In this document: piece after piece, positions 8,224-18,276 of the stretch
Layout of the letters: every line of letters begins with the position of its first letter
Position numbering within the stretch: the stretch's first letter is position 1
Assembly (NCBI GenBank): GCA_015059905.1
Contig: SUZN01000002.1
Span: 315,742 to 379,741 of the forward strand
Origin: Rikenellaceae bacterium
Lineage (GTDB): Bacteria; Bacteroidota; Bacteroidia; Bacteroidales; Rikenellaceae
Direction: 5' to 3'
Length of the DNA: 64,000 nucleotides
Position numbers and translations under genes: made by a program
The notes under the pieces: generated by a model
What the model was told of the DNA's origin: nothing
The model's input: only the letters and a program-made list of their open reading frames with translations
Database searches by the model: none

Positions 8224-10932
8224 TTAGTTCTTACGTTTTACCTCAACCTGCTCGTAACCCTCGACGATATCACCCACGCGGATGTCGTTGAATGACTCGA
8301 TGTTAAGACCGCAGTCCTGACCTATGGTAACCTCCTTCACATCGTCCTTGAAACGTCGCAATGAGCCGAGCTTACCTGTGTAGATTACGATACCGTCACG
8401 AATCACGCGGATAGGAGTGTTGCGCTGCAACTTACCCTCACGAACAATACAACCTGCTACGGTACCGACCTTCGAAATCTTGAAGGTCTCCATAACCTCG
8501 ATAGAGCAGCAGATAACCTCCTTCATAACAGGCTCAAGCATACCCTCGATAGCGTCCTTGATATCGTTCACTGCATCGTAGATGATAGAGTACAAGCGTA
8601 TCTCAATCTCCTCCTTCTCGGCTGTCTTACGCGCCGCAGCTGATGGACGCACCTGGAAGCCGACGATAATGGCGTTGGATGCTGTAGCGAGCAACACATC
8701 CGACTCCGAAATCTGACCCACAGCAGCGTGGATAACGTTCACCTGAACGCTCTCCTTCGAAAGCTTAATCAGAGAGCCTGACATAGCCTCCACCGAGCCG
8801 TCCACGTCACCCTTGACGATGATGTTAAGCTCCTTAAACGAGCCGATAGCGATACGGCGACCAATCTCATCCAGAGTGATATGCTTCTGGGTCATAATAC
8901 CCTGCATACGCTGCAACTGCTCACGCTTGTTGGCAATCTCACGGGCCGAGCGGTCATCCTCCATTACGTTGAAGCTATCACCCGCCTGTGGTGCACCGTT
9001 AAGACCCAGCACCTGAACAGGTGTAGATGGACCTGCTGCGATAACCTTCTTACCGTTCTCGTCGAACATAGCCTTCACGCGACCTGTGTATGTACCCGAA
9101 AGCAGAACATCGCCCACACGCAGCGTACCGCTCTGTACCATAATCGTAGCCACATAACCACGACCCTTGTCCAGAGTGGACTCAATCACACTACCCTGCG
9201 CCTTCTTGTTTGGGTTAGCCTTCAAGTCGAGCATCTCTGCCTCCAGAAGCACCTTCTCCAGCAGTTTGTCAAGGTTTATACCCTTCTTCGCCGAGATATC
9301 CTGGCTCTGGTACTTACCGCCCCACTCCTCTACGAGGTAGTTCATCTGTGCCAACTGCTCCTTGATATGCTCTGGGTTAGCTGCTGGCTTATCAATCTTG
9401 TTGATGGCAAAGACCATAGGCACACCTGCCGCCTGGGCGTGGTTGATAGCCTCAACGGTCTGTGGCATCACACTGTCGTCAGCCGACACGATGATGATGG
9501 CAACATCGGTAATCTTCGCACCACGCGCACGCATCGCAGTAAACGCCTCGTGACCTGGGGTATCGAGGAATGTCACCTTCTGACCGTTGTAGTTCACCGA
9601 GTAAGCACCGATGTGCTGGGTGATACCTCCAGCCTCGCCCTCGATGACGTTGGTCTTACGGATGTTATCCAAAAGAGATGTCTTACCGTGATCGACGTGA
9701 CCCATAACTGTAACGATAGGTGGACGTGGGAGCATATCCTCCTCGCTATCAACATCCTCCTCGATAGCCTCGGCAACATCTACGGTAACGAACTCTGTCT
9801 TAAAGCCAAACTCCTCGGCAACAACAACCAATGCCTCGGCATCCAATCGCTGGTTGATTGACACCATCAGACCCAGGTTCATACAAGCCGAGATAACCTC
9901 CATAGGCGATACGTTCATCATGGTAGCCAACTCGCTGACGGTAACAAACTCTGTCACCTTAAGCACTGAACGCTCCATCTGCTCGCGCTCCATCTCCTCC
10001 GACATCTTCTCACGAATCTCCTCGCGCTTCTCCTTACGATACTTTGCACCCTTATTCTTGGCACCCTTCGCTGTCAGACGAGCCAACGTATCCTTAATCT
10101 GCTTTGATACCTCCTCGTCGCTTACCTCTGGACGCACAACTGGCTTTGGCTGGTGCTTATCCTTCTTCTTGTTGCGGCGACCCTCACCTGGCTTGGGCTG
10201 ATTCTGATTCTGCTGTGGCTGGTTAGGCTGACCCTGTGCGGGCTTGTTCTTCTTATCCTTCTTGCCACCCTCCTTGTTACCCTGCTTGGCAACATCAACC
10301 TTCTCCTTATCCAAACGCTTGCGCTTGTGCTTGCCGCCTGGTACCATACCCGACACATCCATCGTACCGAGAATCTGTGGACCTGCGAGCTGTGTCTGGT
10401 TAGGACGGAAGATATTATCCTTCTTTGGCTCGGTTGCTGTCTCCGCAGGCTTCTCTACCACAGGTGCTGCCTCCTTCTTGGGCTCTGCCTTTGGCTGCTC
10501 TGGTTCTGGCTTGGGCTGTGGTTTAGGCTCCTCCTTCTTTGGCTCTGGCTTGGGCTGCTCCTTCTTCTTGGGCTCAAGGTCAATCTTACCCAAAATCTTT
10601 GGCTGTGGCACCTCCTCCTTAACGCTGATGACGTTGCTCTTGATAATAACCTCCTCATCGTCGGTCTTATCCTTCTTCTCGGCGTTGAGCGTCACGGCAG
10701 CCTGCTTGTTCATTGATATTCTTTCGCGGATATTGTCGCGCTCATTACCGGTGATGCTGCGATTAGAGCCGAACTCCTTCTCAAGCATAGCATAGACCTC
10801 GGGACTTACGGGTGAGTTGGGTGATAAGTCTGCGCCTACGCCCTTCTTGAGCAAGAAATCCGTGATGGAACTCAATCCCACCTTGAACTCCTTTGCCACC
10901 TGAATGAGCCTTATCTTTCTATTATTTGTCAT
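8224..10932 (-). CDS. infB: Translation initiation factor IF-2
   Basis: The 902-residue GTPase brings fMet-tRNA to the ribosome. An IF2-N module (about 1-55) is followed by a 200-residue K/P/E/Q-rich disordered linker and a second IF2-N-like helical part around 320-395. The G domain begins at GHVDHGKT (411-418), with DTPGHEAF and NKIDKP. The EF-Tu-like domain II, domain 3 and C-terminal domain then follow. The long charged linker is usual for Bacteroidota. It follows nusA after 27 nt, the classical order. Confidence 0.98.
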   Translation of the reverse strand: MTNNRKIRLIQVAKEFKVGLSSITDFLLKKGVGADLSPNSPVSPEVYAMLEKEFGSNRSITGNERDNIRERISMNKQAAVTLNAEKKDKTDDEEVIIKSNVISVKEEVPQPKILGKIDLEPKKKEQPKPEPKKEEPKPQPKPEPEQPKAEPKKEAAPVVEKPAETATEPKKDNIFRPNQTQLAGPQILGTMDVSGMVPGGKHKRKRLDKEKVDVAKQGNKEGGKKDKKNKPAQGQPNQPQQNQNQPKPGEGRRNKKKDKHQPKPVVRPEVSDEEVSKQIKDTLARLTAKGAKNKGAKYRKEKREEIREKMSEEMEREQMERSVLKVTEFVTVSELATMMNVSPMEVISACMNLGLMVSINQRLDAEALVVVAEEFGFKTEFVTVDVAEAIEEDVDSEEDMLPRPPIVTVMGHVDHGKTSLLDNIRKTNVIEGEAGGITQHIGAYSVNYNGQKVTFLDTPGHEAFTAMRARGAKITDVAIIIVSADDSVMPQTVEAINHAQAAGVPMVFAINKIDKPAANPEHIKEQLAQMNYLVEEWGGKYQSQDISAKKGINLDKLLEKVLLEAEMLDLKANPNKKAQGSVIESTLDKGRGYVATIMVQSGTLRVGDVLLSGTYTGRVKAMFDENGKKVIAAGPSTPVQVLGLNGAPQAGDSFNVMEDDRSAREIANKREQLQRMQGIMTQKHITLDEIGRRIAIGSFKELNIIVKGDVDGSVEAMSGSLIKLSKESVQVNVIHAAVGQISESDVLLATASNAIIVGFQVRPSAAARKTAEKEEIEIRLYSIIYDAVNDIKDAIEGMLEPVMKEVICCSIEVMETFKISKVGTVAGCIVREGKLQRNTPIRVIRDGIVIYTGKLGSLRRFKDDVKEVTIGQDCGLNIESFNDIRVGDIVEGYEQVEVKRKN

Positions 10933-10959
10933 TTGCTTTTCCTAATAAATGTTAAACTT

Positions 10960-12192
10960 CTACTCCTCGAACTCTGCCTTCAAGATCTCAACAACCTTCT
11001 CGGCCTGCTCAATCTCAAGGTCGGCGCGTGTAGCAATCTCCTCAACAGGGAGCTCCAATACACTCTTCGCAGTGTCGCAGCCAGCAGCCTTCAAGGCCTC
11101 GATAATCCAAGGCTCAATCTCGTCTGCGAACTCTACGAGTGCTACATCCTCCTCCTCAATCTCACGATATACGTCGATATCGTAGCCTGTGAGCATCTTC
11201 GACAAACGAATGTTCAAGCCACCCTTACCAATAGCGAGTGACACCTGGTCAGGCTTAAGGTAAACAGATGCTGTCTTACGCTCCTCGTCGATAGTGATAG
11301 AGGAGATCTTCGCTGGGTTGAGCGAACGCTGAATCATAAGCTGTGGATTGGCTGTGTAGTTCACAACGTCGATATTCTCGTTGCGAAGCTCCTTCACGAT
11401 AGTGTAGATACGTGAACCCTTCATACCAACGCAAGCACCTACTGGGTCGATGCGGTCATCATAAGACTCAACCGCCACCTTGGCACGCTCACCAGGGATG
11501 CGGGCAATGGTCTTGATTGTGATAAGACCGTCATAAATCTCTGGCACCTCCTGCTCGAACAGGCGCTCCAGGAACTGGTTTGCTGTACGAGAGAGGATGA
11601 TGCGTGGCTGGTTGTTGTTCATCTCAACACTCTTCACGATAGCCTTGATGGTGTCGCCCTTGCGATAGAAGTCGTTAGGAATCTGCTCGCTCTTTGGCAG
11701 GATGAGCTCGTTGTTCTCCTCATCAATCAACAGCACCTCACGCTTCCATACCTGATAGACATCGGCAGCGATAATCTCGCCCACCTTCTCTGAATACTTC
11801 TCGTAGATGTTAGCCTTCTCCAGATCCAAAAGACGTGAAGCCAGGTTCTGACGCAATGACAACACGGCACGGCGACCAAACTGGTTCATCTTGATCTGGT
11901 CAGAGTACTCATCGCCCACCTCGTAAGTTGAGTCGATAGCCTTAACCTCCGAAACTGAAATCTGGGTGTTGGGATTCTCAACCGCGCCATCCTCTACGAC
12001 CTCACGGTTGCGCCAAATCTCCAAATCACCCTTCTCTGGGTTGATGATAACGTCGAAGTTCTCGTCGCTCTCAAACTGCTTCTGCAAGGCGTGACGCAGA
12101 ACATCCTCCAAAACGCCAATCATCGTAGCCTTGTCGATGTTCTTCTGATCCTTGAATTCAGCAAAGTTGCTGATAAGATTTAAGTTTTCCAT
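10960..12192 (-). CDS. nusA: Transcription termination/antitermination factor NusA
   Basis: The 410-residue protein has the NusA N-terminal domain, an S1 domain (about 130-205), two KH domains (around GACVGMKGSRI and SLAIGKGGLNI) and one helix-hairpin-helix-like C-terminal repeat. It binds RNA polymerase and nascent RNA to modulate pausing and termination. It is shorter than the E. coli protein because the second acidic repeat is missing, as is common outside Proteobacteria. The 173-nt gap to rimP contains a 120-bp hairpin element, unusual inside this operon. Confidence 0.97.
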   Translation of the reverse strand: MENLNLISNFAEFKDQKNIDKATMIGVLEDVLRHALQKQFESDENFDVIINPEKGDLEIWRNREVVEDGAVENPNTQISVSEVKAIDSTYEVGDEYSDQIKMNQFGRRAVLSLRQNLASRLLDLEKANIYEKYSEKVGEIIAADVYQVWKREVLLIDEENNELILPKSEQIPNDFYRKGDTIKAIVKSVEMNNNQPRIILSRTANQFLERLFEQEVPEIYDGLITIKTIARIPGERAKVAVESYDDRIDPVGACVGMKGSRIYTIVKELRNENIDVVNYTANPQLMIQRSLNPAKISSITIDEERKTASVYLKPDQVSLAIGKGGLNIRLSKMLTGYDIDVYREIEEEDVALVEFADEIEPWIIEALKAAGCDTAKSVLELPVEEIATRADLEIEQAEKVVEILKAEFEE

Positions 12193-12246
12193 TTGTGTTT
12201 TATATTTATTTTTTGTTTTGATTTTTCTATCTTTTTTTGCCTCCCA

Positions 12247-12366
12247 AAAATTCCATAAATGGAGGGATTTTTAGGCGGGCGAAGATTTTTGATGCGGAGC
12301 ATACTTAAGGTATGTGAGCAATCGAAAATCAAGCCCAACGCAGAAATCACCCATTTAGGGGATTTT
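12247..12366. repeat. Long-hairpin element, copy A (between rimP and nusA)
   Basis: This is a 120-nt imperfect inverted repeat. The ends AAAATTCCATAAATGG (plus strand) and AAAATCCCCTAAATGG (minus strand) pair. Inner segments also pair, up to an apex CATAC-TTAAG-GTATG near 12299-12313. Its core (GCGGAGCATACTT, then GTATGTGAGCAA) is nearly identical to copy B at 52868-52992. It touches the rimP stop codon (12366-12368) and so forms the rimP 3' flank inside the operon. Confidence 0.75.
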
Positions 12367-12833
12367 TACTTAAAGTCCAAATACTCCTTGGTGTATTTAA
12401 TCTCCTCGAAACGATATGTGCGCTCTACGTTTACAAGTACCTTACGCTTCTTGCCCTCTACGGTCTGCTTCTCCTCGTAGGAGATTGTGATTCCTTCGTC
12501 GCTCACAGCGTCGAGCTTTGCCAAAATCTTCACACCGCTAAAAAGCAACACCTCAATCGATGAGCCAACGAGCTTGCGATATTGGCGGATATTCTGAAGC
12601 TCCGAGCCGATACCCGCAGATGCCACAGTCAATGAGAAATCCTCCACCTCACGGTCAAACTCCGCCTCAATCTTACGGCTCAATTCAACACAACTCTCGA
12701 TAGTGACGTGCGTATCGCTGTCAATCAAGAGCTCTACCTCGTTCATCGGAGAGCATTTGCAGCTCACCGTAAACATATCTGTGCCAGATAGTTCTCTATC
12801 GGCAATGGCTAATATTTTTTCGCAATCTATCAT
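12366..12833 (-). CDS. rimP: Ribosome maturation factor RimP
   Basis: The encoded protein is about 155 residues and assists 30S subunit maturation. Conserved features are ESCVELSRKIEAEFDRE and the SAGIGSELQNIRQYRKLVG stretch at the domain boundary, followed by the SH3-like C-terminal domain. I place the start at 12833 (MIDCEKIL) rather than at the longer 12905 ATG. The family begins there, and the promoter at 12910-12940 would put the transcript start almost on the 12905 codon. It is the first gene of rimP-nusA-infB. Confidence 0.92.
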   Translation of the reverse strand: MIDCEKILAIADRELSGTDMFTVSCKCSPMNEVELLIDSDTHVTIESCVELSRKIEAEFDREVEDFSLTVASAGIGSELQNIRQYRKLVGSSIEVLLFSGVKILAKLDAVSDEGITISYEEKQTVEGKKRKVLVNVERTYRFEEIKYTKEYLDFK

Positions 12834-12909
12834 ATTTGATATTAGTTTTTTCGAGTCAAGATACGAAATAAGGGGACTCACGCGTCCCCTTACCTCTTCA
12901 TTCACGATG

Positions 12910-12940
12910 CAAAAATAGTAAAAAATTACTATATTACAAA
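12910..12940 (-). promoter_or_regulatory. Promoter of rimP-nusA-infB
   Basis: On the minus strand TTTG (12937-12940), a 19-nt spacer and TATTTTTG (12910-12917) match the Bacteroidota consensus. The expected transcript start is near 12906, giving a leader of about 70 nt to the chosen rimP start. Confidence 0.75.
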
Positions 12941-12995
12941 TATTTACAGCAAAAATTTGCCAACTTTTGTATATATATTTTTACTCCTCAACGAT

Positions 12996-14546
12996 TTAGA
13001 ACTTCAACACCACCAACGAGTGTGCTGGCAACTCAACGCATCCATCCTTAACCTCAAATGTACGTTCCTCGGGCACAACACGATTCTCGGCGCCCACCTC
13101 ATTGAAATCATCGGGTGATGAGCCGCGCAAAACCTTGCCAACAATCTTCTTTGGAGCTTTCACATTCATCTCCTCAAAATCAATATTAAAAAGACGTGAT
13201 TTCTCAGGGTCCTTATTCACTACAGCCAGAGCGTAGCTTGTTCCCTCCTCATTGCTCGTAAGGATACAATCCAACACACCCGTAGATGCTTTACCGTGCG
13301 CCAAACGCTCGGTCTTGAGATTGGTTGGCACAACATATTCCTCCAACATATTCACATACATATCGAAGACGTGGTATGTTGTTCGTTTCAGAATACCATC
13401 GGGATGAACAAATATCGCACCCGTCGTATTCACAATTGGTGAGAAACAAGCAATATCAACCACATCGGCGTGACGCAAGCATGAGTTGAGGAAGCAAGCC
13501 GAGAAGATAGCATCAGCCATAGTGTACTCCGATGGAGTGTCATTTTTTCGGCGAGCAGCCAGGTCATGACCACGACGCAAATCAACGTGCCAAGGGTGAT
13601 GCCAGCCACGCAAGTTCCACTCATCGTAGGCAATTTTGATGCGACCACCACCATAACCCGCAACATCGAGAATATTGATAGTCTTACGTATATCCAGCTC
13701 TGGAGCATCGGTTTTCATCATACAATCCATATATGGGAGAATATTGTAGGTGCTTGAATTGAAATCCCAATAGCCGTGAATTGAGACATAGTTAAGCAAA
13801 CTACCCGCCTCCTTGAGCATTGGCAGAATCCACTCCTTGTTTGACACAGCAGCAGCAAAGAGCTTTATATCCTTATCGGTACACAACATCAATTTACCCG
13901 ACTCTCGCACCAGCGGACCCCACTCCTGAACAGTCTTTGCGCCAAGTTCGTGGAAACCCCAGTTCTCGTTTCCAATACTCCAATACTTCACATTATGTGG
14001 CTCCTTATAGCCATTTTCCATACGCATACGACCGAACTTACCGATTGATAGGTTGCAATACTCAACCCAATCGCTCATCTCCTCGGCTGTGCCTGTACCA
14101 GCATTGGTGCAGATATATGGCTCACAACCCACCTTGCGGCACCACTTAATATACTCGTCTGTTCCGAAGGTGCTGGGATCCTCAACGTGCCAAGTCTTAT
14201 CATAAACAGGAGTGCGATTCTTACCCACAGCATCCATCCAATGATATGACGAAACAAAGCAACCACCTGGCCAGCGAACGATAGGCACTTTAATCTGCTT
14301 CAGTGCCTCAATAACATCGGTGCGAAAACCATCCTCATCGGCAAACTTCGACTCGGGGTCATAAATTCCACCATAGACCTGATTATCAAAATGCTCGATA
14401 AAGTGACCAAAAATCATATTACTGTACTTAATCTTATTGGCACTGATATCAACCGTCACACGGTTTCCAACAGGCTCCGCCGCATATAAACAGGGCGAAA
14501 GAAGAGCAGCTGCAAGAGCCGCAAAGAGAAGTTTTAGGTGTTTCAT
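12996..14546 (-). CDS. GH51 alpha-L-arabinofuranosidase
   Basis: The 516-residue secreted enzyme has a signal peptide ending near residue 22 (SPCLYAAE). It shows the GH51 retaining (alpha/beta)8 barrel with acid/base Glu194 in IGNENWG and nucleophile Glu309 in AYDEWN. A C-terminal beta-sandwich ends at LPAHSLVVLKF. It removes arabinofuranosyl side chains from plant arabinans or arabinoxylans in the periplasm. A TATATTTG -7 box lies at 14580-14587 on the minus strand, with only an off-spaced TTTG upstream. It stands alone and is not part of a visible Sus locus. Confidence 0.93.
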   Translation of the reverse strand: MKHLKLLFAALAAALLSPCLYAAEPVGNRVTVDISANKIKYSNMIFGHFIEHFDNQVYGGIYDPESKFADEDGFRTDVIEALKQIKVPIVRWPGGCFVSSYHWMDAVGKNRTPVYDKTWHVEDPSTFGTDEYIKWCRKVGCEPYICTNAGTGTAEEMSDWVEYCNLSIGKFGRMRMENGYKEPHNVKYWSIGNENWGFHELGAKTVQEWGPLVRESGKLMLCTDKDIKLFAAAVSNKEWILPMLKEAGSLLNYVSIHGYWDFNSSTYNILPYMDCMMKTDAPELDIRKTINILDVAGYGGGRIKIAYDEWNLRGWHHPWHVDLRRGHDLAARRKNDTPSEYTMADAIFSACFLNSCLRHADVVDIACFSPIVNTTGAIFVHPDGILKRTTYHVFDMYVNMLEEYVVPTNLKTERLAHGKASTGVLDCILTSNEEGTSYALAVVNKDPEKSRLFNIDFEEMNVKAPKKIVGKVLRGSSPDDFNEVGAENRVVPEERTFEVKDGCVELPAHSLVVLKF

Positions 14547-14607
14547 ATTATTATAGCTTGAGTGTTAAATTATCCTTTGCAAATATAGGGATTTTTCATT
14601 AAACAAA

Positions 14608-14636
14608 AAAGTTTGGAGAGGGTTTCTCCAAACTTT
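14608..14636 (-). terminator. Terminator of lpxC/fabZ-lpxA
   Basis: GTTTGGAGA and TCTCCAAAC (14611-14633 overall) form a stem with a short loop, followed by a T-run on the minus strand. It lies just after lpxA. Confidence 0.85.
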
Positions 14637-14659
14637 TCTACTGTTGCCAAATCGACTCG

Positions 14660-15451
14660 TTACTCCGCCTTTGACTTCTTCTGATATGGTTTGATACAAC
14701 CACGCTGCGATGAGCGAACGAAGTTAATCAAATAATCACGTTCGGCAGACTGTGGAAGCTCCGCCTCCGCCTTGTTGCAGGCGTTGATGTAGTTCAAGTC
14801 GCTCTGGAAAAGAATTCGGCATACGTCGTGAATTGCCATAATCTGCTCGTGGCTGAAGCCTCGGCGTGAAAGACCCACCTTGTTGATACCTGCATAGCTA
14901 CCCTCCATCGAAAGTGTAATGTATGGTGGTACATCCTTCGTTACACCTGTCATACCTTGAATCATAGCGTGGTCACCGATATGAGTCCACTGGTGGATAG
15001 CCGAGTGACCGCCGATAACAACCCAATCACCAACGTGCACCTCGCCCGCAAGCGACACACCATTAACAATCACACAGTTGCTACCAACAACGCAGTCGTG
15101 ACCAACGTGAGCATAAGCCATAACGAGGTTGTTTGAGCCAAGGATGGTTGTACCCGTTGATGCTGTACCACGACTGATAGTCACACACTCGCGGATTTCG
15201 CAATTATCGCCAATGACCGCTGTTGATACCTCACCTCGGAACTTCAAATCCTGGGGAGTACAAGCGATTGATGCGAATGAATGAATCTTGCAATTTTTGC
15301 CGATGCGCGCACCGTCGTGGATCGTAGCAGAGGGACCTATCCAGCAACCGTCACCAATCTCAACATCGGCAGCGATATAGGCAAAGGGTTCAATAGTCAC
15401 GTTCTCGCCGATCTTCGCGTCGGGATGAACATACGCCAAATTACTTATCAT
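14660..15451 (-). CDS. lpxA: Acyl-ACP--UDP-N-acetylglucosamine O-acyltransferase
   Basis: The 263-residue cytosolic left-handed beta-helix enzyme catalyses the first acylation of lipid A synthesis. Hexapeptide repeats (for example VTIEPFAYIAADVEIGDGCWIG) fill the first 190 residues. The catalytic His lies in AYAHVGHDCVVGSN, and the helical C-terminal domain follows. It starts 9 nt after lpxC/fabZ, and the two genes share one transcript that ends at the hairpin at 14611-14633. Confidence 0.96.
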   Translation of the reverse strand: MISNLAYVHPDAKIGENVTIEPFAYIAADVEIGDGCWIGPSATIHDGARIGKNCKIHSFASIACTPQDLKFRGEVSTAVIGDNCEIRECVTISRGTASTGTTILGSNNLVMAYAHVGHDCVVGSNCVIVNGVSLAGEVHVGDWVVIGGHSAIHQWTHIGDHAMIQGMTGVTKDVPPYITLSMEGSYAGINKVGLSRRGFSHEQIMAIHDVCRILFQSDLNYINACNKAEAELPQSAERDYLINFVRSSQRGCIKPYQKKSKAE

Positions 15452-15460
15452 ATCTCTAAA

Positions 15461-16858
15461 TTATTCTGATTTTTTATTTCTAATAATCTGTGCCATAAGA
15501 GTAGCCTCGCAAGCCAGCTGACCACCCACAAAAACCTTACCCATCATTGAGGCAATGCCGCGACGGATAGGCTCAAGCAGATAGACCTCCAACTGGAGTG
15601 TATCGCCTGGAACAACCTTGCGCTTGAAACGCACATTGTCAATCTTGAGGAAGTAGGTTGAATACTCCTGGGGGTTCTCCACGCCATTCAACACGAATAG
15701 ACCTCCTGCCTGCGCCATAGCCTCCACCAACAACACACCAGGCATAACAGGCTCGGTAGGGAAATGACCCGTAAATTGTGGCTCGTTGAGGGTGATGTTC
15801 TTGATAGCGCCGATGCTCTTGTCGTCGATATAGAATACCTTATCAACCAGCAGGAATGGATAGCGATGAGGCAAAAGCGACATAATCTTGTTGATATCCA
15901 TCAACGCTGGTTTGGCTGGGTTGTACTTGAACGCTGGCTTCTCGCCATCACGACGGATAGACATAGCGAGCTGCTTCATAAACTCGGTGTTGGCAAAGTG
16001 ACCTGGACGTGACGCCCACACTCTACCCTTGATACGCATACCAAGCAGAGCGAAGTCACCGAGCAAGTCGAGCAGTTTGTGACGTGCAAGCTCGTTGCTT
16101 GCGCGAAGCTGCAAGTTGTTCAGATAACCGCCCGTAACACGGATGTCGTCCTTGCCGAATACCTGCTTCAAATGCTCAAGCTGCTCGTCTGAAATAGGAT
16201 TCTCAACGACTACGATAGCATTATTCAGGTCACCACCCTTGATTAGGTTCATCTTCAACAGTGGCTCAATCTCGTGCAGGAAACAGAACGTACGACAAGG
16301 CGCGATGTTCTCGGCGTACTCGTTAAACATATCGAGTGTAGCATACTGATTACCAACAACTTTAGAGTTAAAGTCAATGTGTACCGACACGGTAAACTCG
16401 TCGTCGGGATAGATAATAATCGCTACACCCTTGTCTGGAATGGTATAAACCTGCTTCTCGGTAACCTCATAATACTTGCGGTCAGCCTTCTGCTCCACGA
16501 TGCCTACCTCGGCAATGCGCGCAACATACTCGCGAGCCGAGCCATCCATAATAGGGACCTCGGGACCGTCTATATCAATGATGGCGTTATCCACGCCCAT
16601 ACTCCACAGTGCAGATACAATGTGTTCGATTGTGCTTACTTTGGCAGCGCCCTTCTCGATAGTAGTACCACGCGACGTGTCGGTAACATACTCACACAAA
16701 GCAGGAACAACAGGAGCACCATCCAAATCCACGCGACGGAAAGCGATGCCGTTGTTGTCAGCTGCAGGGTTAACGGTCATACTCACCGTAACACCTGTGT
16801 GCAAACCTTTGCCCGAGAATGAAATAGGGGCTGACAGTGTTTGTTGTTTTGTTTGCAT
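15461..16858 (-). CDS. lpxC/fabZ: Bifunctional UDP-3-O-acyl-GlcNAc deacetylase / 3-hydroxyacyl-ACP dehydratase
   Basis: The 465-residue fusion is typical of Bacteroidota. LpxC occupies about 1-305 (STIEHIVSAL with a zinc His, HKLLDLLGDFALLG with Lys, Asp and the region of the other zinc ligands). FabZ occupies about 320-465 (LLPHRYPFLLVDKV with the catalytic His, GHFPTEPVMPGVLLVEAMAQ with the catalytic Glu). The first half commits lipid A synthesis; the second dehydrates hydroxyacyl-ACP in fatty acid elongation. A TATCTTTG -7 box lies at 16917-16924. lpxD, often directly upstream in this phylum, is not here. Confidence 0.96.
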   Translation of the reverse strand: MQTKQQTLSAPISFSGKGLHTGVTVSMTVNPAADNNGIAFRRVDLDGAPVVPALCEYVTDTSRGTTIEKGAAKVSTIEHIVSALWSMGVDNAIIDIDGPEVPIMDGSAREYVARIAEVGIVEQKADRKYYEVTEKQVYTIPDKGVAIIIYPDDEFTVSVHIDFNSKVVGNQYATLDMFNEYAENIAPCRTFCFLHEIEPLLKMNLIKGGDLNNAIVVVENPISDEQLEHLKQVFGKDDIRVTGGYLNNLQLRASNELARHKLLDLLGDFALLGMRIKGRVWASRPGHFANTEFMKQLAMSIRRDGEKPAFKYNPAKPALMDINKIMSLLPHRYPFLLVDKVFYIDDKSIGAIKNITLNEPQFTGHFPTEPVMPGVLLVEAMAQAGGLFVLNGVENPQEYSTYFLKIDNVRFKRKVVPGDTLQLEVYLLEPIRRGIASMMGKVFVGGQLACEATLMAQIIRNKKSE

Positions 16859-16985
16859 AATAGTTTAAGTTTGTTGTTGTGCAAAGGTTTATTGAACGAT
16901 ATCAATAAAAACCGTACAAAGATAGCAATAATTCGTAAAAAAAACGTACTTTTGCACAAGAATTACAAGCTTTGGAGATTATAAT

Positions 16986-17885
16986 ATGCCAATAACGGAA
17001 CAAAATAGCACAACAAGCAGCGAAATCGAGCCATCAGCAGAGGTTAAAAAGGTCAAAAATGCACCTGCGCCTGCCAACAAAGCAGCCGCAGAGCGACGAC
17101 CTCGACGACCTCGAATGAATCTACCGTTCGACAATAGCCGCAAGAAAGATGCGGGCGAATGGGCATACGACCACCGTATAGGATTGAGCGTAATGGTGAT
17201 TGTCTATCTTCTGTTGGGCATTGTATTCTTCTCATCGAAAATCATAATCGGACGCAAGCCTCATATGCAGGGCATCTATGTCGAGTTGCAGAATCTGGAA
17301 GAGCTTGAGAAGGAGAAAGAGCGTCTGGAGCGCGAGATTGAGATGAAGCAGCAGCAGGATATCGAGTGGTCGAAGATACGCAATCTCGAGTCAAACGATG
17401 CTGTGCTTAATGAGCAACTGAAGGATGACCGCAACACCAACACCGCCGAGATTAACGAGTCGATAAAGAGCGTGGCGGACGGTATGGAGGCAAACCGTGC
17501 CGCTTACGAGGCGGGACTGCGCGAAGCGAATGACATTCTCAACAACCGCCCCGAGCAGGAGAATTCATCGCAGAAATCGAAGAAGGATGGCGAGGATACA
17601 AAATACAAGGGAGGTGTGACCGTGCGTTTCGAGTTCCGCGACCCTGTGAGAACAAAACGCAACCTGATTGTACCTGCCTACACCACCGACACAGGAGGTC
17701 AGGTGGTTGTAGCTGTGACGCTCAACCCTGGTGGCGAGGTAATCGCTGCGAGGATAAAGTCTGGCGGCACGGAGATTATGCGCGAAGAGGCGCTGAAGGC
17801 GGCGCGAGCATCGCTCTTCAACATTGACCATTCGGCACCAGCGCGCCACGAGGGAACGATAACCTATACATTCCTGCCACAGTAG
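16986..17885 (+). CDS. TonB-like energy transducer
   Basis: The 299-residue protein has a basic, Ala/Pro-rich cytoplasmic N-terminus and one membrane helix at about 66-86 (IGLSVMVIVYLLLGIVFF). A periplasmic coiled coil follows (about 95-200, E/K/R/Q-rich), then a C-terminal TonB-type domain with GGQVVVAVTLNPGGEV and EEALKAARASLFN. It probably couples the proton-motive force to outer-membrane receptors. ExbB/ExbD genes are not adjacent. It is divergent from lpxC, with TACTTTTG at 16947-16954 as a likely -7 box. The next gene starts one base after its stop. Confidence 0.82.
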   Translation: MPITEQNSTTSSEIEPSAEVKKVKNAPAPANKAAAERRPRRPRMNLPFDNSRKKDAGEWAYDHRIGLSVMVIVYLLLGIVFFSSKIIIGRKPHMQGIYVELQNLEELEKEKERLEREIEMKQQQDIEWSKIRNLESNDAVLNEQLKDDRNTNTAEINESIKSVADGMEANRAAYEAGLREANDILNNRPEQENSSQKSKKDGEDTKYKGGVTVRFEFRDPVRTKRNLIVPAYTTDTGGQVVVAVTLNPGGEVIAARIKSGGTEIMREEALKAARASLFNIDHSAPARHEGTITYTFLPQ

Positions 17886-17886
17886 T

Positions 17887-18276
17887 ATGAGGAGCTTTTT
17901 ACTTGCCATATCAGCCGCTTTGACGCTCATCCTTTCGGGATGGGTCAATACGCACTTCCACGCGGAGGTGCGCGAGCGCAGTGTGGCAACGTATGAGCAG
18001 GCTGACCAATCGAAAAACAACCGTAAGATGTTGCAGGAGTGGAACAATGATATGCTCCGCACGATGGGTGAAGGGTTGAGTATCTCCAACCTGCCATCAA
18101 ACATCTCTACGCAGCAGAACGTGCGCCAGCGCGGCTCGTCATCGACAAAAACGACTCCACACGTTAGCCCTTGTCAGCACATGGGTCACGTTACGGATAT
18201 TATCAACTTTTCGCCAAATGTGTCGTCACAGAGTAATGAATATTTCCTTCATACCTTGTGCCGACTTCGTATTTAG
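17887..18276 (+). CDS. Small secreted hypothetical protein
   Basis: The 129-residue product is not recognised. An N-terminal hydrophobic stretch (FLLAISAALTLILSG) suggests a signal peptide or membrane anchor, and the rest is polar and Ser/Asn-rich with two Cys (SPCQHMGH and HTLCRLRI). It begins 1 nt after the TonB-like gene, so the two are almost certainly cotranscribed and translationally coupled, suggesting a shared envelope role. Confidence 0.6.
   Translation: MRSFLLAISAALTLILSGWVNTHFHAEVRERSVATYEQADQSKNNRKMLQEWNNDMLRTMGEGLSISNLPSNISTQQNVRQRGSSSTKTTPHVSPCQHMGHVTDIINFSPNVSSQSNEYFLHTLCRLRI

Noticed and set aside
8881..9861. Long plus-strand reading frame opposite infB (326 codons)
   Set aside because: It lies wholly antisense to the well-conserved IF-2 GTPase region and its product has no recognisable domain; it is a by-product of codon bias.
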